64,000 nt of DNA, taken from assembly GCA_036270655.1 (NCBI GenBank), contig DATBCD010000030.1, positions 166,394 through 230,393 on the forward strand. The letters run 5' to 3'. Position 1 is the stretch's first letter; every line of letters begins with the position of its first letter. The stretch comes from VBCK01 sp036270655 (GTDB taxonomy: Bacteria > Pseudomonadota > Gammaproteobacteria > Burkholderiales > Burkholderiaceae_F). Both the position numbers and the translations under genes were made by a program. Below, piece after piece: positions 34,597 to 44,103 of this stretch. Under the pieces are notes generated by a model. That model did not search any database and was not told the origin of the DNA. It was given only the letters and a program-made list of their open reading frames with translations.

Positions 34597-36486
34597 CTAA
34601 CGCCAGTCTCCGCGCAGTGCCGCCACCTGCTGCTGCAGCAGCGCCGGCGTCGCCACCACGGGGTCGAGCGCCGCTCCAACGTCGATGCTCAGCCGCGAGA
34701 ACAGCCGGCCCACCGCCCGGATCACCCGCGGGGCTCCGGGCGCGCGGCTGAAGGCCGAGCCCCAAAGGCCCCGCAGCGCCACCGGCACCACCGGCACCGG
34801 GTCGCGCTCCAGCACACGCGTCAACCCCGGCCGGAACGGGTACAGCTCGCCGTTGTCCGTGAGCCGCCCTTCGGGAAATATGCACACCAGCTGCCCGTCG
34901 CACAGCGCCTGGTGCACCAGCTCGAACGCGCGTTCCATCACGGCCGCGTCGACCTTGGCCGAGGCGATCGGAATCGCGCGCGCCTGGCGAAACAGCCACG
35001 ACATCACCGGGGTGCGGAAGATCGTGACATCCATCACGAACCGGATCGGTCTGGGGCTGATCGCCATCAGCAGCAGCGCGTCGACGTAGGAGACGTGGTT
35101 GCAGACGATCAGCGCCGCGCCCCGCTCGGGAATGTGCGAGGTTCCGCTGGTGCGGATCCGGTAGATCGAGTGCACCAGCAGCCAGGACAGGAAGCGCAGC
35201 AGGAATTCGGGCATCAGCCCGTAGATATACGCAGCCACCGCGGCATTGAGCAGCGCGGCCGACAGCAACAGCTGCGGCACGGTCAGTCCCGCCAGGTCGA
35301 GCATCGCGATCGCATAGAGCGACGCCACGATCATGAAGAACGCGTTGAGGATGTTGTTGGCGGCGATGATCCGGGCCCGGTGCGTCGGCGCCGAGCGGGT
35401 CTGGATCAGCGCATACAAAGGCACGCTGTACAGCCCCGCACACGCCGACAGCAGGAACAGGTCGATCAGGATCCGCCAGTGCCGCGCATGAGCGAAGAAC
35501 TGCGCCAGTGTCTGCATCTGCCCGTACGGCAGCCCATGGCAGGCGAAGAACATGTCGACGCCGAATACGGTCATGCCGATCGAGCCGAATGGGACCAGCC
35601 CGACCTCGACCATCCCGCGCGACAGGCGGGCGCAGGCGAGCGAACCGACCGCGATGCCGAGCGTGAAGGCACCGGCCAGCACGTTGGCCACCGCCGGGTC
35701 GCCTCCCAGCGAGACTTTCGCAAGCGGCCCGAAGTGGGTCAGCAGCAGCACCCCGTAGAACCACAGCCACGAGATTCCCAGTAACGAAAGGAACACGGCC
35801 CGGCTTTGACGGGCCACCTGCAGGTTGCTCCAGGTCACCCGCAACGGGTTCCAATCGATCTTCAGTCCCGGATCGGGCGGCGGCGTCGACGCAATCCGCT
35901 GGCTGGTGAGCACGCCGGCGCACGCCAGCGCAACGCAGGTGGCCGCGCTGTACAGGTGGCCGTTGTCGCCGGTGTCGATCAGTGCGCCCCCGAGCAAGGT
36001 CCCCAGCAGGATCGCGACGAACGTTCCCATTTCGACCAGGCCGTTGCCCGCGACGATTTCCGACGGCCCCAGGTGCTGCGGCAGGTAAGCGTACTTGGCC
36101 GGTCCGAACAGCGTCGAGTGCGTTCCCATCAGCAGCGTACAGACCAGCAGGGTCGTGAAACTCTTTTCGACGAAGCCCCAGGCGCCCAGCAGCATGATGC
36201 CCAGCTCGAGCCATTTGACCGTTCGCATCAGGCGCGCCTTGTCGAACCGGTCCGACAGCTGACCGCTGGTGGCCGACAGCAGCAGGAACGGCAGGATGAA
36301 CACCGCGGCGATCAGGTTGATCGCGGTCGCGGTCGACAGTGAGGTGTAGGAGGGGCCACGGTAGGTCACCAGCAAGGTGAACGCGAACTTGAATACGCTG
36401 TCGTTGGCCGCGCCCAGAAGCTGCGTCCAGAAAAAAGGTCCGAAGCGCCGCTGTTTCAGCAGGGCGAGCTGCCCGCTGTCGATCAC
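34597..36486 (-). CDS. MFS (LplT-like) transporter fused to a 1-acylglycerol-phosphate acyltransferase
   Basis: A 629-residue two-domain membrane protein. Residues 1-400 form a 12-span MFS transporter that resembles lysophospholipid transporter LplT (LLGAANDSVFKFAFTLL near 20, SDRFDKARLMRTVKWLEL). Residues from about 430 form a PlsC acyltransferase with the catalytic VCNHVSYVDALLL (HX4D) and the FPEGRLTDNG motif. In E. coli the equivalent parts are split between LplT and Aas, and Aas also carries an acyl-ACP synthetase domain that is absent here. Expected role: import and re-acylation of lysophospholipids. The GTG at 36486 overlaps the previous stop (GTGA), which decides the start. Confidence 0.9.
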   Translation of the reverse strand: MIDSGQLALLKQRRFGPFFWTQLLGAANDSVFKFAFTLLVTYRGPSYTSLSTATAINLIAAVFILPFLLLSATSGQLSDRFDKARLMRTVKWLELGIMLLGAWGFVEKSFTTLLVCTLLMGTHSTLFGPAKYAYLPQHLGPSEIVAGNGLVEMGTFVAILLGTLLGGALIDTGDNGHLYSAATCVALACAGVLTSQRIASTPPPDPGLKIDWNPLRVTWSNLQVARQSRAVFLSLLGISWLWFYGVLLLTHFGPLAKVSLGGDPAVANVLAGAFTLGIAVGSLACARLSRGMVEVGLVPFGSIGMTVFGVDMFFACHGLPYGQMQTLAQFFAHARHWRILIDLFLLSACAGLYSVPLYALIQTRSAPTHRARIIAANNILNAFFMIVASLYAIAMLDLAGLTVPQLLLSAALLNAAVAAYIYGLMPEFLLRFLSWLLVHSIYRIRTSGTSHIPERGAALIVCNHVSYVDALLLMAISPRPIRFVMDVTIFRTPVMSWLFRQARAIPIASAKVDAAVMERAFELVHQALCDGQLVCIFPEGRLTDNGELYPFRPGLTRVLERDPVPVVPVALRGLWGSAFSRAPGAPRVIRAVGRLFSRLSIDVGAALDPVVATPALLQQQVAALRGDWR

Positions 36487-37487
36487 GATGCGATCGCCTC
36501 CGCCAGCGCCGTTCCCGACAAGTAGGCGCCTTCCACGCGGGGGCCGCCGCACCAGTCGCCGGCCAGGCCGATGCCCTGCTCCGAGTCGAACAGGAACGGC
36601 TCCGGCAGCGGGTTCACCGGCAGCGCAAGGCGCCAGCGGTGGGAGCCCACCGCGGCCTGCGCCAGAGGCCGGCCGACGCGGGCCGCGAACGCCCGCTGCA
36701 CCCAGCGCGACGCGTCAGCCTGCTCGAGCTCCAGGTAAGTTCGCGACCAGGCCGGGTGCGCATGCAATATCCAGGCTTCGGCTGAACCCTCCCGCCGATT
36801 GCGCATCGGCTTGCTGCTCTCGCGGGCTATCCACCCCAGGATCGGATCGTCGATGATGAACGCCGCATCGAAGTCGACGGCGCTCGGGCGCGCCAGCGCG
36901 AGCATCACGGCCCAGCACGGATCCCATGTCACCGACGCGGCGCGCTGGGCGAGGTCCGAGTGCTCATCCAGCAGGGACGCCGCAATCGGGGAAGGCAGAG
37001 CAAGAACGACCCGATCGAATCCTGCACCGTCCAGGTCTGTTCCATCCGGGCCGAGCAGTGTCCAGCGCCCGGAGCGCCGTTCGAGCCGGCTGACGTGCGC
37101 CCCGAGGCGGACGTCCAGGCCCCGCGCCAGGTGCAGCGCCACTGCCTCCATGTTCGGCACGCCGACGAAGCGCGCGAAGGCGTTGACTTCTTCGGCCGGA
37201 CCGAGGCCGGACAGCGCCACGGTCCGGCCACGCCAGCTCGCGACGATGCCGGCCGCTTCCCACGCCCGGACCACAGGTTCGAAGCGGGAATCGTGAGTCG
37301 TGAAATACTGGACCCCGTGATCGAAAGACAGCGGTTCGAGGCGGCGCGACGCCACCCGCCCGCCCGGACGGGCTTCCCGTTCGAATACGCGAACGCTAAA
37401 TGCTCGCTGGACGAGCGCGCGCGCGCAGGCCAGGCCCGCGACACCCGCCCCGACGACTGCAACGCGTGCCTCCGCTGATCCCGACAT
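36483..37487 (-). CDS. renalase-like FAD-dependent amine oxidase
   Basis: A 334-residue soluble flavoprotein. The dinucleotide-binding motif is VAVVGAGVAGLACARAL at residues 9-25, followed by EREARPGGRVASR. The C-terminal FAD block is IGLAGDWCGGPRVEGAYLSG. The DHGVQYFTTHD and WDPCWAVMLAL stretches match the short renalase-like NAD(P)/FAD family. Substrate unknown; relatives oxidise isomeric dihydronicotinamides. The ATG at 37487 leaves the dinucleotide motif at the normal distance. It is the first gene of a likely operon with the transporter-acyltransferase and aroC. Confidence 0.85.
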   Translation of the reverse strand: MSGSAEARVAVVGAGVAGLACARALVQRAFSVRVFEREARPGGRVASRRLEPLSFDHGVQYFTTHDSRFEPVVRAWEAAGIVASWRGRTVALSGLGPAEEVNAFARFVGVPNMEAVALHLARGLDVRLGAHVSRLERRSGRWTLLGPDGTDLDGAGFDRVVLALPSPIAASLLDEHSDLAQRAASVTWDPCWAVMLALARPSAVDFDAAFIIDDPILGWIARESSKPMRNRREGSAEAWILHAHPAWSRTYLELEQADASRWVQRAFAARVGRPLAQAAVGSHRWRLALPVNPLPEPFLFDSEQGIGLAGDWCGGPRVEGAYLSGTALAEAIAS

Positions 37488-37820
37488 CAGCCCGCTGAAT
37501 CTGGTTCCCGAAACCCTCGATCCGATCCTAGTCCAACCTGGGCGCCGCGGGAACCATCGGGTACCCACGTTTCAGTTCTACCGGCCTTTCATAAGGCCCG
37601 TTCCGGACCCCCAATTGGAAGCCGCCGCCTCCTGCGCCCGATCGATTTGGCCGATCGCTGCTGCAGCGCGTGGACGACGTCCCCGAAAAAGCAACCGGGC
37701 GCGGCTGCGATTCGTTCGCGTGCCCGGCGCGCCAAGCCGGCATAATCGTGCCCAGGGAGTCGGGTTGTCCGGGAAATGCTTGACCGCAGTCACTCCGCTG
37801 GTTAGCTGGTGTTCAGTTTT
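37488..37820. other. divergent intergenic region
   Basis: About 330 bases between the divergent flavoprotein and proline iminopeptidase genes. I see no further gene. A weak promoter-like TTGACC at 37780-37785 with TTAGCT 16 bases later precedes the peptidase gene. Confidence 0.35.
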
Positions 37821-38819
37821 ATGGACGCTCGCGCAGATTTGTATGCACCGATCGAGCCCTACGACAGCGGCATGCTGGCGCTCGACGATATTCACACGAT
37901 GTACTGGGAGGTCAGCGGCAATCCCAGGGGCGTTCCGATCGTGTTCCTGCACGGCGGCCCGGGCGGCGGCTGCTCGCCCGAACACCGCCGCTTCTTCGAT
38001 CCGGACTTCTTCCGGATCGTTCTGTACGACCAGCGCGGCGCCGGCGCCTCCTCCCCGATCGGTGAGATCGCGGGCAACACCACCCAGCACTTGATTCAGG
38101 ACCTGGAATGCCTGCGCGAATACCTGGGAATCCGCCAATGGTTGATGTTCGGCGGCTCATGGGGCAGCACGCTGGCGCTCGCCTACGGTCAGACGGTGCC
38201 ACAGCGCTGCCTCGGATTCATTCTGCGTGGCGTGTTCCTGGGCCGCCCGAGCGAGGTCGAATGGTTTTTCTCGGGCCCGCGCCATGTCTACCCGGAAGCG
38301 TGGCGCCGATTCGTCGAAATGCTGCCCGAGCGCGAGCGCGGCGACGTGCTGCGCGGCTATGTGCGCCGCCTGTTCGACCCCGATCCGCGCGTGCATCTGC
38401 CTTTCGCGCGGGCCTGGAGCGAGTATGAAGGCAGCTGCTCGACGCTGGTCCCGAATCCGGACCTGATCCGTCAATTTTCGGACGACGCGCTGGCGCTGGC
38501 GCGCCTGGAAGCGCATTTTTTCGCGCACGACTGCTTTCTGGCGCCAAACCAGCTTCTGTCGAACATGTACCGGATCCGGCACCTTCCGGCCTCGATCATC
38601 CACGCACGCTACGACATGGTCTGCCCGATTGTCAGCGCCGACGATCTGGCGCGCGCCTGGGCCGGCTGCCGTTACATCGTCGTACCGGAGGCCGGTCATT
38701 CGGTCTGGGAGCCGCCGGTGCGTGCCGCGGTCGTCAGCGAAGTCGAGCAGTTCAAGCGCCGCTTGTCCAAGCAGGCCGTGCCGGCCATGCCGGCTCGACG
38801 CGCGCAGCGCGCGTCCTGA
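37821..38819 (+). CDS. pip: proline iminopeptidase
   Basis: A 332-residue alpha/beta-hydrolase that removes N-terminal proline from peptides. The oxyanion region is VFLHGGPGGGCSPEHRRFFD, the second family block is YDQRGAGASSP, and the nucleophile Ser is in MFGGSWGSTLALAYG. The catalytic His is in VPEAGHSVWEP near the end. I chose MDARADLYAPIE (37821) over a GTG four codons earlier because it matches the usual family start. Confidence 0.93.
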   Translation: MDARADLYAPIEPYDSGMLALDDIHTMYWEVSGNPRGVPIVFLHGGPGGGCSPEHRRFFDPDFFRIVLYDQRGAGASSPIGEIAGNTTQHLIQDLECLREYLGIRQWLMFGGSWGSTLALAYGQTVPQRCLGFILRGVFLGRPSEVEWFFSGPRHVYPEAWRRFVEMLPERERGDVLRGYVRRLFDPDPRVHLPFARAWSEYEGSCSTLVPNPDLIRQFSDDALALARLEAHFFAHDCFLAPNQLLSNMYRIRHLPASIIHARYDMVCPIVSADDLARAWAGCRYIVVPEAGHSVWEPPVRAAVVSEVEQFKRRLSKQAVPAMPARRAQRAS

Positions 38820-38821
38820 CC

Positions 38822-40312
38822 TTGCGCGATCCGAGTCGGTTCCGAGGCGCCGGCGCGGCCCTGGCGGTGGCGCTGCTCTGCGCGGCGGTCTGGACCGTCG
38901 TGCCGGCGGTGTTGCTGTCGGCGCCGCATGGCGACAACGTCGAGCAGCTGAACTGGTCGCACGCCATGCAGTGGGGTTACTTCAAGCACCCCCCGCTTCC
39001 GACCTGGCTGCTGCGAGGCGGGATTGCCCTGTTCGGGCCCGGCGCCGTGCTGACGTATGCGCTCGCAATGGGATGCGTGGCCGCGGCGCTGCTGCTGGTC
39101 TGGCTCTGCGCGCGGCAGCTGATGCCGCCACGGCACGCGCTGATCGCCCTGATGGTGTCCACCGCCAACTACTACCTGATGGGCCGCGGTTCGTTCCTGA
39201 ATCACAACACGGTGATGCTGCCCTTCGTCGCGCTCAGCGCCTGGGCCGTGCTGCGAATCGTTCAGGGGGCCGGTTGGCCGATCTGGCTGCTGCTCGGGCT
39301 GGCCCAGGCCCTGGGCCTGCTGACCAAATATCAAATGGGCTTGATCGTGATCGCCAATGGGGCCGCTCTGCTGTCGGCCGGCGTGCACCGGCAGCCGCGC
39401 TTCGGGCGGCACCTGGCGGTGGCCGTGACCGCGACGCTGTTGCCGCTGGTTCCACATGGACTGTGGCTGGTCGACCATCGCTTCAGCACCTTCGAATACG
39501 CCGGCCACAGCCTGTTTGCCGACTTGGGTCCTGCTCAGCGCGTGACATCCTGCCTGGGCTTTGTCGCTCAGCAGCTCGCCCGGCTGGCACCGGCGTTGGT
39601 GGCCCTGGCGCTGGCGCCTGTGATTGCCCTCGTATGGCGGACCGGCACCTGCGCGCCGCCGCAACCGGTCCCGCACAGAGGCGAGGCCGCGATGCGGGCC
39701 CTGGCGGTGCTGGCTCTGACACCCATGGCCGGCATCGTGCTGCTGGTGTTGATCGCGGGCGTGGCGCCCCAGAATCACTGGGGCTCGACGGCCACGTTGC
39801 TGATTCCGCTGCTGCTGGTGAGCCGCTCACGCCTGGCGGCGCACCGTTCGGTCGCTGCCATCGCCGCCGCCACGGTGCTGTGTCATCTCGGCGCGATCGC
39901 ATGGAACGTCATCGCCTGGAAAACGCATCCCGCAGCGCACGATCGCTTCGCCGCCCGGTCGCTGGCCGCGCTTGCCCAGGTCCACTGGTCGCGGCACCAG
40001 AGCGGGCCGATCCGCCTGGTGATCGGACCGGACTGGGAAGCCGGCTCGATCGCCCTGTATCTGTCCGGTCACCCGGCCGTGCTGCCGAACGCCGACTTCC
40101 ATCAGGCGCCCTGGATCGACCCTGAGCTGATCTCGCGCTGCGGGGCGCTGGTGATCGCGCGCACCGGCCAGACGGTCGAACAGCAGCTTCCGCCTTCCCT
40201 CGCCGCCAGCGTCACCGACCTCACTGTGCTGGAGGCCACGGATCGGCTGGGCCGCCGGTCCGCGGTCCAGGCTGCACTGATCGCCCCGGCGACCCGATCA
40301 GCCTGCCCTTAA
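38822..40312 (+). CDS. GT39/ArnT-like membrane glycosyltransferase
   Basis: A 496-residue protein with about 11 hydrophobic segments. The N-terminal part contains the PMT/ArnT-type features: an acidic loop (SAPHGDNVEQLNWSHAMQWG) after the first span, then FKHPPLPTWLLRGG. Such enzymes move sugars from polyprenyl-phosphate donors onto lipids or proteins at the periplasmic side. No acceptor can be named. The start is a TTG two bases after the pip stop, so translation is probably coupled; a later start is possible. Confidence 0.82.
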   Translation: MRDPSRFRGAGAALAVALLCAAVWTVVPAVLLSAPHGDNVEQLNWSHAMQWGYFKHPPLPTWLLRGGIALFGPGAVLTYALAMGCVAAALLLVWLCARQLMPPRHALIALMVSTANYYLMGRGSFLNHNTVMLPFVALSAWAVLRIVQGAGWPIWLLLGLAQALGLLTKYQMGLIVIANGAALLSAGVHRQPRFGRHLAVAVTATLLPLVPHGLWLVDHRFSTFEYAGHSLFADLGPAQRVTSCLGFVAQQLARLAPALVALALAPVIALVWRTGTCAPPQPVPHRGEAAMRALAVLALTPMAGIVLLVLIAGVAPQNHWGSTATLLIPLLLVSRSRLAAHRSVAAIAAATVLCHLGAIAWNVIAWKTHPAAHDRFAARSLAALAQVHWSRHQSGPIRLVIGPDWEAGSIALYLSGHPAVLPNADFHQAPWIDPELISRCGALVIARTGQTVEQQLPPSLAASVTDLTVLEATDRLGRRSAVQAALIAPATRSACP

Positions 40313-40463
40313 GAGGAGCCCTCAAAAGCCGGCGATTGGTTCGGTAGCTCCATGGATCGGGCCGAGGTGGCGGGGCTACTGTGTAAGGGTTGCCGCTCAG
40401 CCCAGAGGCGGGAGGCGTTCGTGTAAACCGCCCGGATCGGGCCACGGGCGGCGTACGAACCTT

Positions 40464-41501
40464 ATGCATTCGGTTTCCGAGCTCATCGAATCATTCGCGC
40501 GCGCGACCGCGCAGCGCGACCGCGACCAGATCGACCTGTCGGTAGCGCGCCTGCTGCACGACTACGTCGAGGCATCCCGCGTGGTCGTTTACCGCCTGAT
40601 CGACGACGGCAGCGCCCGCCGCGTCCAGCAGCGCGTGCTGATCGACCGCTTCGGACATGAGCACGGCGCGTTGATCCAGCCCCTGAACAAATTGCCGCGC
40701 CTGCTCGACATTCCGCACTGGTACGAGTGCGACATGACGGTGGACGCGGTTCATTATCAGGCCGGCTCCGGCTCCGATGCGACGATGGGGACCGTGTTCC
40801 CGCTGCCGGGCGAGCAGGGAGCGGCCGGCCTGATCGAGATCGAGCTGGATTCACAGCGCGACTCGCTGCAGTCGCGCGATGTCCGGATGATCAGCGGCGT
40901 TCTGCGCCTGTTGAGCAACCACCTGGCGGTGCTGGACTATGGCCAGCGCGATACGCTGACCGGCTTGCTCAATCGCAGGACTTTCGACCAGAGCTTCGAC
41001 AAGATCGTCGAGCGCAGCCGGACCCTGGCGCGCGAGGCTCGCTGCGCGACGCCCGGCTGGTTCGCGATCGCCGACATCGACCGCTTCAAGTCGATCAATG
41101 ACCGGTACGGTCACCTGTTCGGCGACGACGTGCTGCTGCTGGTGGCGCGGCTGATGCGTCAGGCTTTTCGTGGCTCCGATCAGCTGTTCCGCTTCGGGGG
41201 CGAGGAATTCGTGATCGTTCTGGAGACCGCGTTGCCGGAGCACGCCGAAGCGACGCTGGAGCGCTTCCGCCGCCGCGTCGCCGAGCATCCGTTTCCTCAG
41301 GTCGGCCAGGTCACCATCAGCATCGGCTACACGCTGATCGGGACCTCGGACCCGGCGGTAGCCTGCTTCGATCGCGCCGATGCCGCCCTTTACTACGCCA
41401 AGCAGAACGGCCGCAACCGGATCGGATGCTACGAAACGCTGATCACGGAAGGCCAGCTTCAAAAGCGCGAGGAATCGGCCGCCAACATCGAGTTTTTCTA
41501 G
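40464..41501 (+). CDS. diguanylate cyclase with N-terminal GAF-like sensor
   Basis: A 345-residue soluble protein. Residues 1-165 look like a GAF-type sensor (SRVVVYRLIDDGSARRVQQR). The GGDEF domain begins near 170 with the DTLTGLLNRRTFD signature. The active site is GGEEF at 245-249 and is intact. An RGSD motif at 236-239 lies exactly five residues before it, the canonical product-inhibition I-site. It therefore should make c-di-GMP and be feedback-inhibited. No transmembrane segment. It is followed by repeat-rich DNA and then by the GGDEF-EAL gene. Confidence 0.93.
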   Translation: MHSVSELIESFARATAQRDRDQIDLSVARLLHDYVEASRVVVYRLIDDGSARRVQQRVLIDRFGHEHGALIQPLNKLPRLLDIPHWYECDMTVDAVHYQAGSGSDATMGTVFPLPGEQGAAGLIEIELDSQRDSLQSRDVRMISGVLRLLSNHLAVLDYGQRDTLTGLLNRRTFDQSFDKIVERSRTLAREARCATPGWFAIADIDRFKSINDRYGHLFGDDVLLLVARLMRQAFRGSDQLFRFGGEEFVIVLETALPEHAEATLERFRRRVAEHPFPQVGQVTISIGYTLIGTSDPAVACFDRADAALYYAKQNGRNRIGCYETLITEGQLQKREESAANIEFF

Positions 41502-41549
41502 CGGGCGCAACTTCTGGCCTTCTCCGCCTCGCGGGAGCCCTCACTCCCA

Positions 41550-41656
41550 CCCCTCTCCCGCAAGCGGGATAGGGGACGCTAGGTCCCTTCTCTCAGCTTG
41601 AGACACAGGAAATCAGCAGGTCCCTTCTGCCGCTTGCGGGAGAAGGACAGGACCTG
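41550..41656. repeat. two type B palindromic elements between c-di-GMP genes
   Basis: First copy CCCCTCTCCCGC-AA-GCGGGATAGGGG at 41550-41575, one mismatch. Second copy CCTTCTGCCGC-TT-GCGGGAGAAGG at 41623-41646, one mismatch. The second is nested in an outer CAGGTCC (41617-41623)/GGACCTG (41650-41656) inverted repeat. They may terminate the upstream diguanylate cyclase transcript. Confidence 0.7.
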
Positions 41657-41720
41657 CGCACGGCGCGGGTGGGACTTACCCCACTGGCCATCCCCGCCGG
41701 ATCGCTACCCGATTGTGACG

Positions 41721-41742
41721 GCCGTTACCGCCTGTAACCGGC
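41721..41742. promoter_or_regulatory. inverted repeat upstream of the GGDEF-EAL gene
   Basis: GCCGTTAC, five bases, GTAACCGGC: near-perfect inverted repeat 64 bases before the start codon. It has the size of a dimeric regulator site. The binding protein is unknown. Confidence 0.4.
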
Positions 41743-41805
41743 GAAAAGTGCGCCCAAAAGACCTGCGGCTCTTCAATTTATGGCCGCAATGCCGATGAAT
41801 CATGG

Positions 41806-44082
41806 ATGGTGCCGCCGGCACGGTCTGCGGACGCCCGCCCCGTGACATCTGACCCTCCACCCAAACCTGCGTCAGTCCCTCATCGGGAGACGTTCGGGTC
41901 GCGTGCGCGCCAAAGCCCGCTCGGCAGCATGCTGGGCCGCCGGATGCTGGGTCAGTACATCGGTGCCGCGCTGCTGCCGCTCGGTGCGCTGGCAGTGCTC
42001 GACATGCTGCACGTGAGCGACATTCGATTCATGCGGCTGTCGGCGCTCGCCGCCGCCGCGCTGGTGATGGGGCTGGGCGCGTGGCAGACCCGCCGCATCG
42101 TCGACCCGCTGCGGCGGCTGCTGGCTGGTACCCGGCGCATCATCGCGCACGATTTTTCGAGCCAGATTCCGGTCAGCGGACGCGACGAAATCGCGCAGCT
42201 GTCGCGCGCATTCAACGACATGGCGCGCAGTCTCGGCATGAATTTCGCGACGCTGCACGTGTTGTCGCAGATCGACAAGACGATCCTGACCAGGCTGGAC
42301 ATGGCCGAGGTGGCCAAGAGCGCGCTGCGCTGCGTGCGCTACATCACTTCCGCCCATGTCGTGATCCTCGGCCTTTACGAGAGCGAACAGGCCGAGTCGA
42401 TGCGGATTTACGCGCTGCGGCGCGACGGCCTGCCGAAGATTCGCACCAAATTCGCGCTGACAGAGGCATTGCGCCACCTGATTCCGGATGCGGCTGCCGC
42501 CGCCTGGACCGAACAGCCGCCGCTGCCCGAACGGGTGCTGGCCCGGCTCCAGAGCGAGGACCGCGTGCACAAGTACTGGGTGCAGGCGATCGCGCGCGGC
42601 GACCGCGTCTGGGGCGTGCTGATGCTCGGCCACGCGGCCGAGCTTGCATTGACATCCGACCAGCTGTCGCTGCTGTCCGGCGTGCACGACCGCCTCGAGG
42701 TCGCGCTCTCATGGCTGCATAGGGACCGCAAGCTGCAGACGATGGCGCACGCCGACCCGCTGACGGGACTGCCGAATCGGGCCTCGATGCTGACGCTGCT
42801 GGCGCGCGAGCTGGGCAACGCGCAGCGCGATCGCACCGGCGTCGCCATCCTGTTCCTGGATCTGGATCGCTTCAAGCGCGCCAACGACACGCTGGGGCAC
42901 GCGATCGGCGACGCGCTGCTGCGCCAGGCGGCCGAACGCATCACGGGCAACCTGCGCGCCGGCGACATCGTGGCGCGCCTGGGCGGCGATGAATTCACGA
43001 TTCTGCTGGGCAACCTGGCTTGCGCGCGCGACGCCGGGACCGTGGCCCGCCAGATGATCAAGGCGCTGTCGCGTCCGTTCGAGGTCGATGGCCACACGAT
43101 TTACGTCGGCGCCAGCGTCGGCATCGCGATCTACCCGCAGGACGGAACCGAGGGCGCCGATCTGCTGAAGAAGGCCGACAGCGCGATGTACCGGGCCAAG
43201 GAAGGCGGGCGCAATCGCTTCGTGTACTACGAAGAGAGTATGAACATCGAGGCGCAGCGGCGGGCGGCGCTCGATCACGAGCTGCGCCAGGCCTTCGAGC
43301 GCAACGAGCTGGTGTTGCACTATCAGCCGCAGATCGATGTGCGCACCGGTCTGGTCTGCGCGGCCGAAGCGCTGGTGCGCTGGCGGCACCCGCAGCAGGG
43401 GCTGCTGATGCCGTCGGCCTTCATCCCTTTTGCCGAGGAAAGCGGCTTGATCGACGCCATTGGCTCCTGGGTGATGAAGGAAGCCTGCCTTCAGCACCAG
43501 CGCTGGCGCCGCACCGGCGTGCCGATTGCGCGCGTCGCGGTCAACGTGTCGACCCGTCAGCTGCTCAGGTCCAATTTCCTGCGCACCGTGCATTACCTGA
43601 TGAGCCTGGCCAGGATGCCGCCCGACAGCCTGGAAATCGAAGTGACCGAGTCGATGTTCATCGAAGGTGGCCGGGCTGGAATCGAGGCGCTGCGCGCGCT
43701 CGCCGCCGCCGGGGTTCGCGTGGCGATCGACGACTTCGGCACCGGGTACTCCTCGTTCGGCACCCTGAAAACACTGCCGGCCGGAATCCTGAAGCTGGAC
43801 AAGAGCTTCCTGCACGGCGCGCCGGACGACAGCGACGCCGCCACCATCGTGGCCGCCATGATCAACATGGCGCACACGCTGCGCAAGGAGGTCGTCGCCG
43901 AGGGTGTCGAGCGGCAGGATCAGTACCGGTTTCTGGAGCAGCTCGGCTGCGAGAAGGTCCAGGGCTTCCTGTTTGCCGAACCGATGGGCGCCGACGAGGT
44001 CGCTCGCTTCGCGCTGGAACGCGCACAGGCGGCCGGGCAGGATCTGCCGGGAACGAGCGCCCCGATCGCCGCCTCGAGCTGA
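41806..44082 (+). CDS. HAMP-GAF-GGDEF-EAL c-di-GMP protein
   Basis: A 758-residue inner-membrane protein. Two membrane spans near 49-88 (GQYIGAALLPLGALAVLDML and LSALAAAALVMGLGAWQ) are followed by a HAMP-like region (RRIVDPLRRLLAGTRRI), a GAF-like region near 155-300, a GGDEF domain with intact GGDEF at 393-397, and an EAL domain with EAL at 521-523. The EAL catalytic set is present: EVTESMFIEG, DDFGTGYSSF, LKLDKSFLHG and VAEGVERQDQ. Both activities look possible. The I-site position before GGDEF reads LRAGDIVARL, so RxxD is replaced by RAGD, which still fits the RxxD pattern. The N-terminal 40 residues before the first span are unstructured, so the true start may lie downstream. Confidence 0.93.
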   Translation: MVPPARSADARPVTSDPPPKPASVPHRETFGSRARQSPLGSMLGRRMLGQYIGAALLPLGALAVLDMLHVSDIRFMRLSALAAAALVMGLGAWQTRRIVDPLRRLLAGTRRIIAHDFSSQIPVSGRDEIAQLSRAFNDMARSLGMNFATLHVLSQIDKTILTRLDMAEVAKSALRCVRYITSAHVVILGLYESEQAESMRIYALRRDGLPKIRTKFALTEALRHLIPDAAAAAWTEQPPLPERVLARLQSEDRVHKYWVQAIARGDRVWGVLMLGHAAELALTSDQLSLLSGVHDRLEVALSWLHRDRKLQTMAHADPLTGLPNRASMLTLLARELGNAQRDRTGVAILFLDLDRFKRANDTLGHAIGDALLRQAAERITGNLRAGDIVARLGGDEFTILLGNLACARDAGTVARQMIKALSRPFEVDGHTIYVGASVGIAIYPQDGTEGADLLKKADSAMYRAKEGGRNRFVYYEESMNIEAQRRAALDHELRQAFERNELVLHYQPQIDVRTGLVCAAEALVRWRHPQQGLLMPSAFIPFAEESGLIDAIGSWVMKEACLQHQRWRRTGVPIARVAVNVSTRQLLRSNFLRTVHYLMSLARMPPDSLEIEVTESMFIEGGRAGIEALRALAAAGVRVAIDDFGTGYSSFGTLKTLPAGILKLDKSFLHGAPDDSDAATIVAAMINMAHTLRKEVVAEGVERQDQYRFLEQLGCEKVQGFLFAEPMGADEVARFALERAQAAGQDLPGTSAPIAASS

Positions 44083-44103
44083 ACGCGGCTTCGGCGCGCG
44101 CGG

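Noticed and set aside
33479..36214. The aroC frame stays open for 911 codons through the transporter-acyltransferase gene
   Set aside because: Only the part from 34582 matches chorismate synthase. The upstream part is out of frame with the real membrane protein gene and is a GC-bias effect.
37809..37820. An earlier GTG start for the proline iminopeptidase
   Set aside because: The ATG at 37821 gives the normal family N-terminus; the extra four residues add nothing recognisable.
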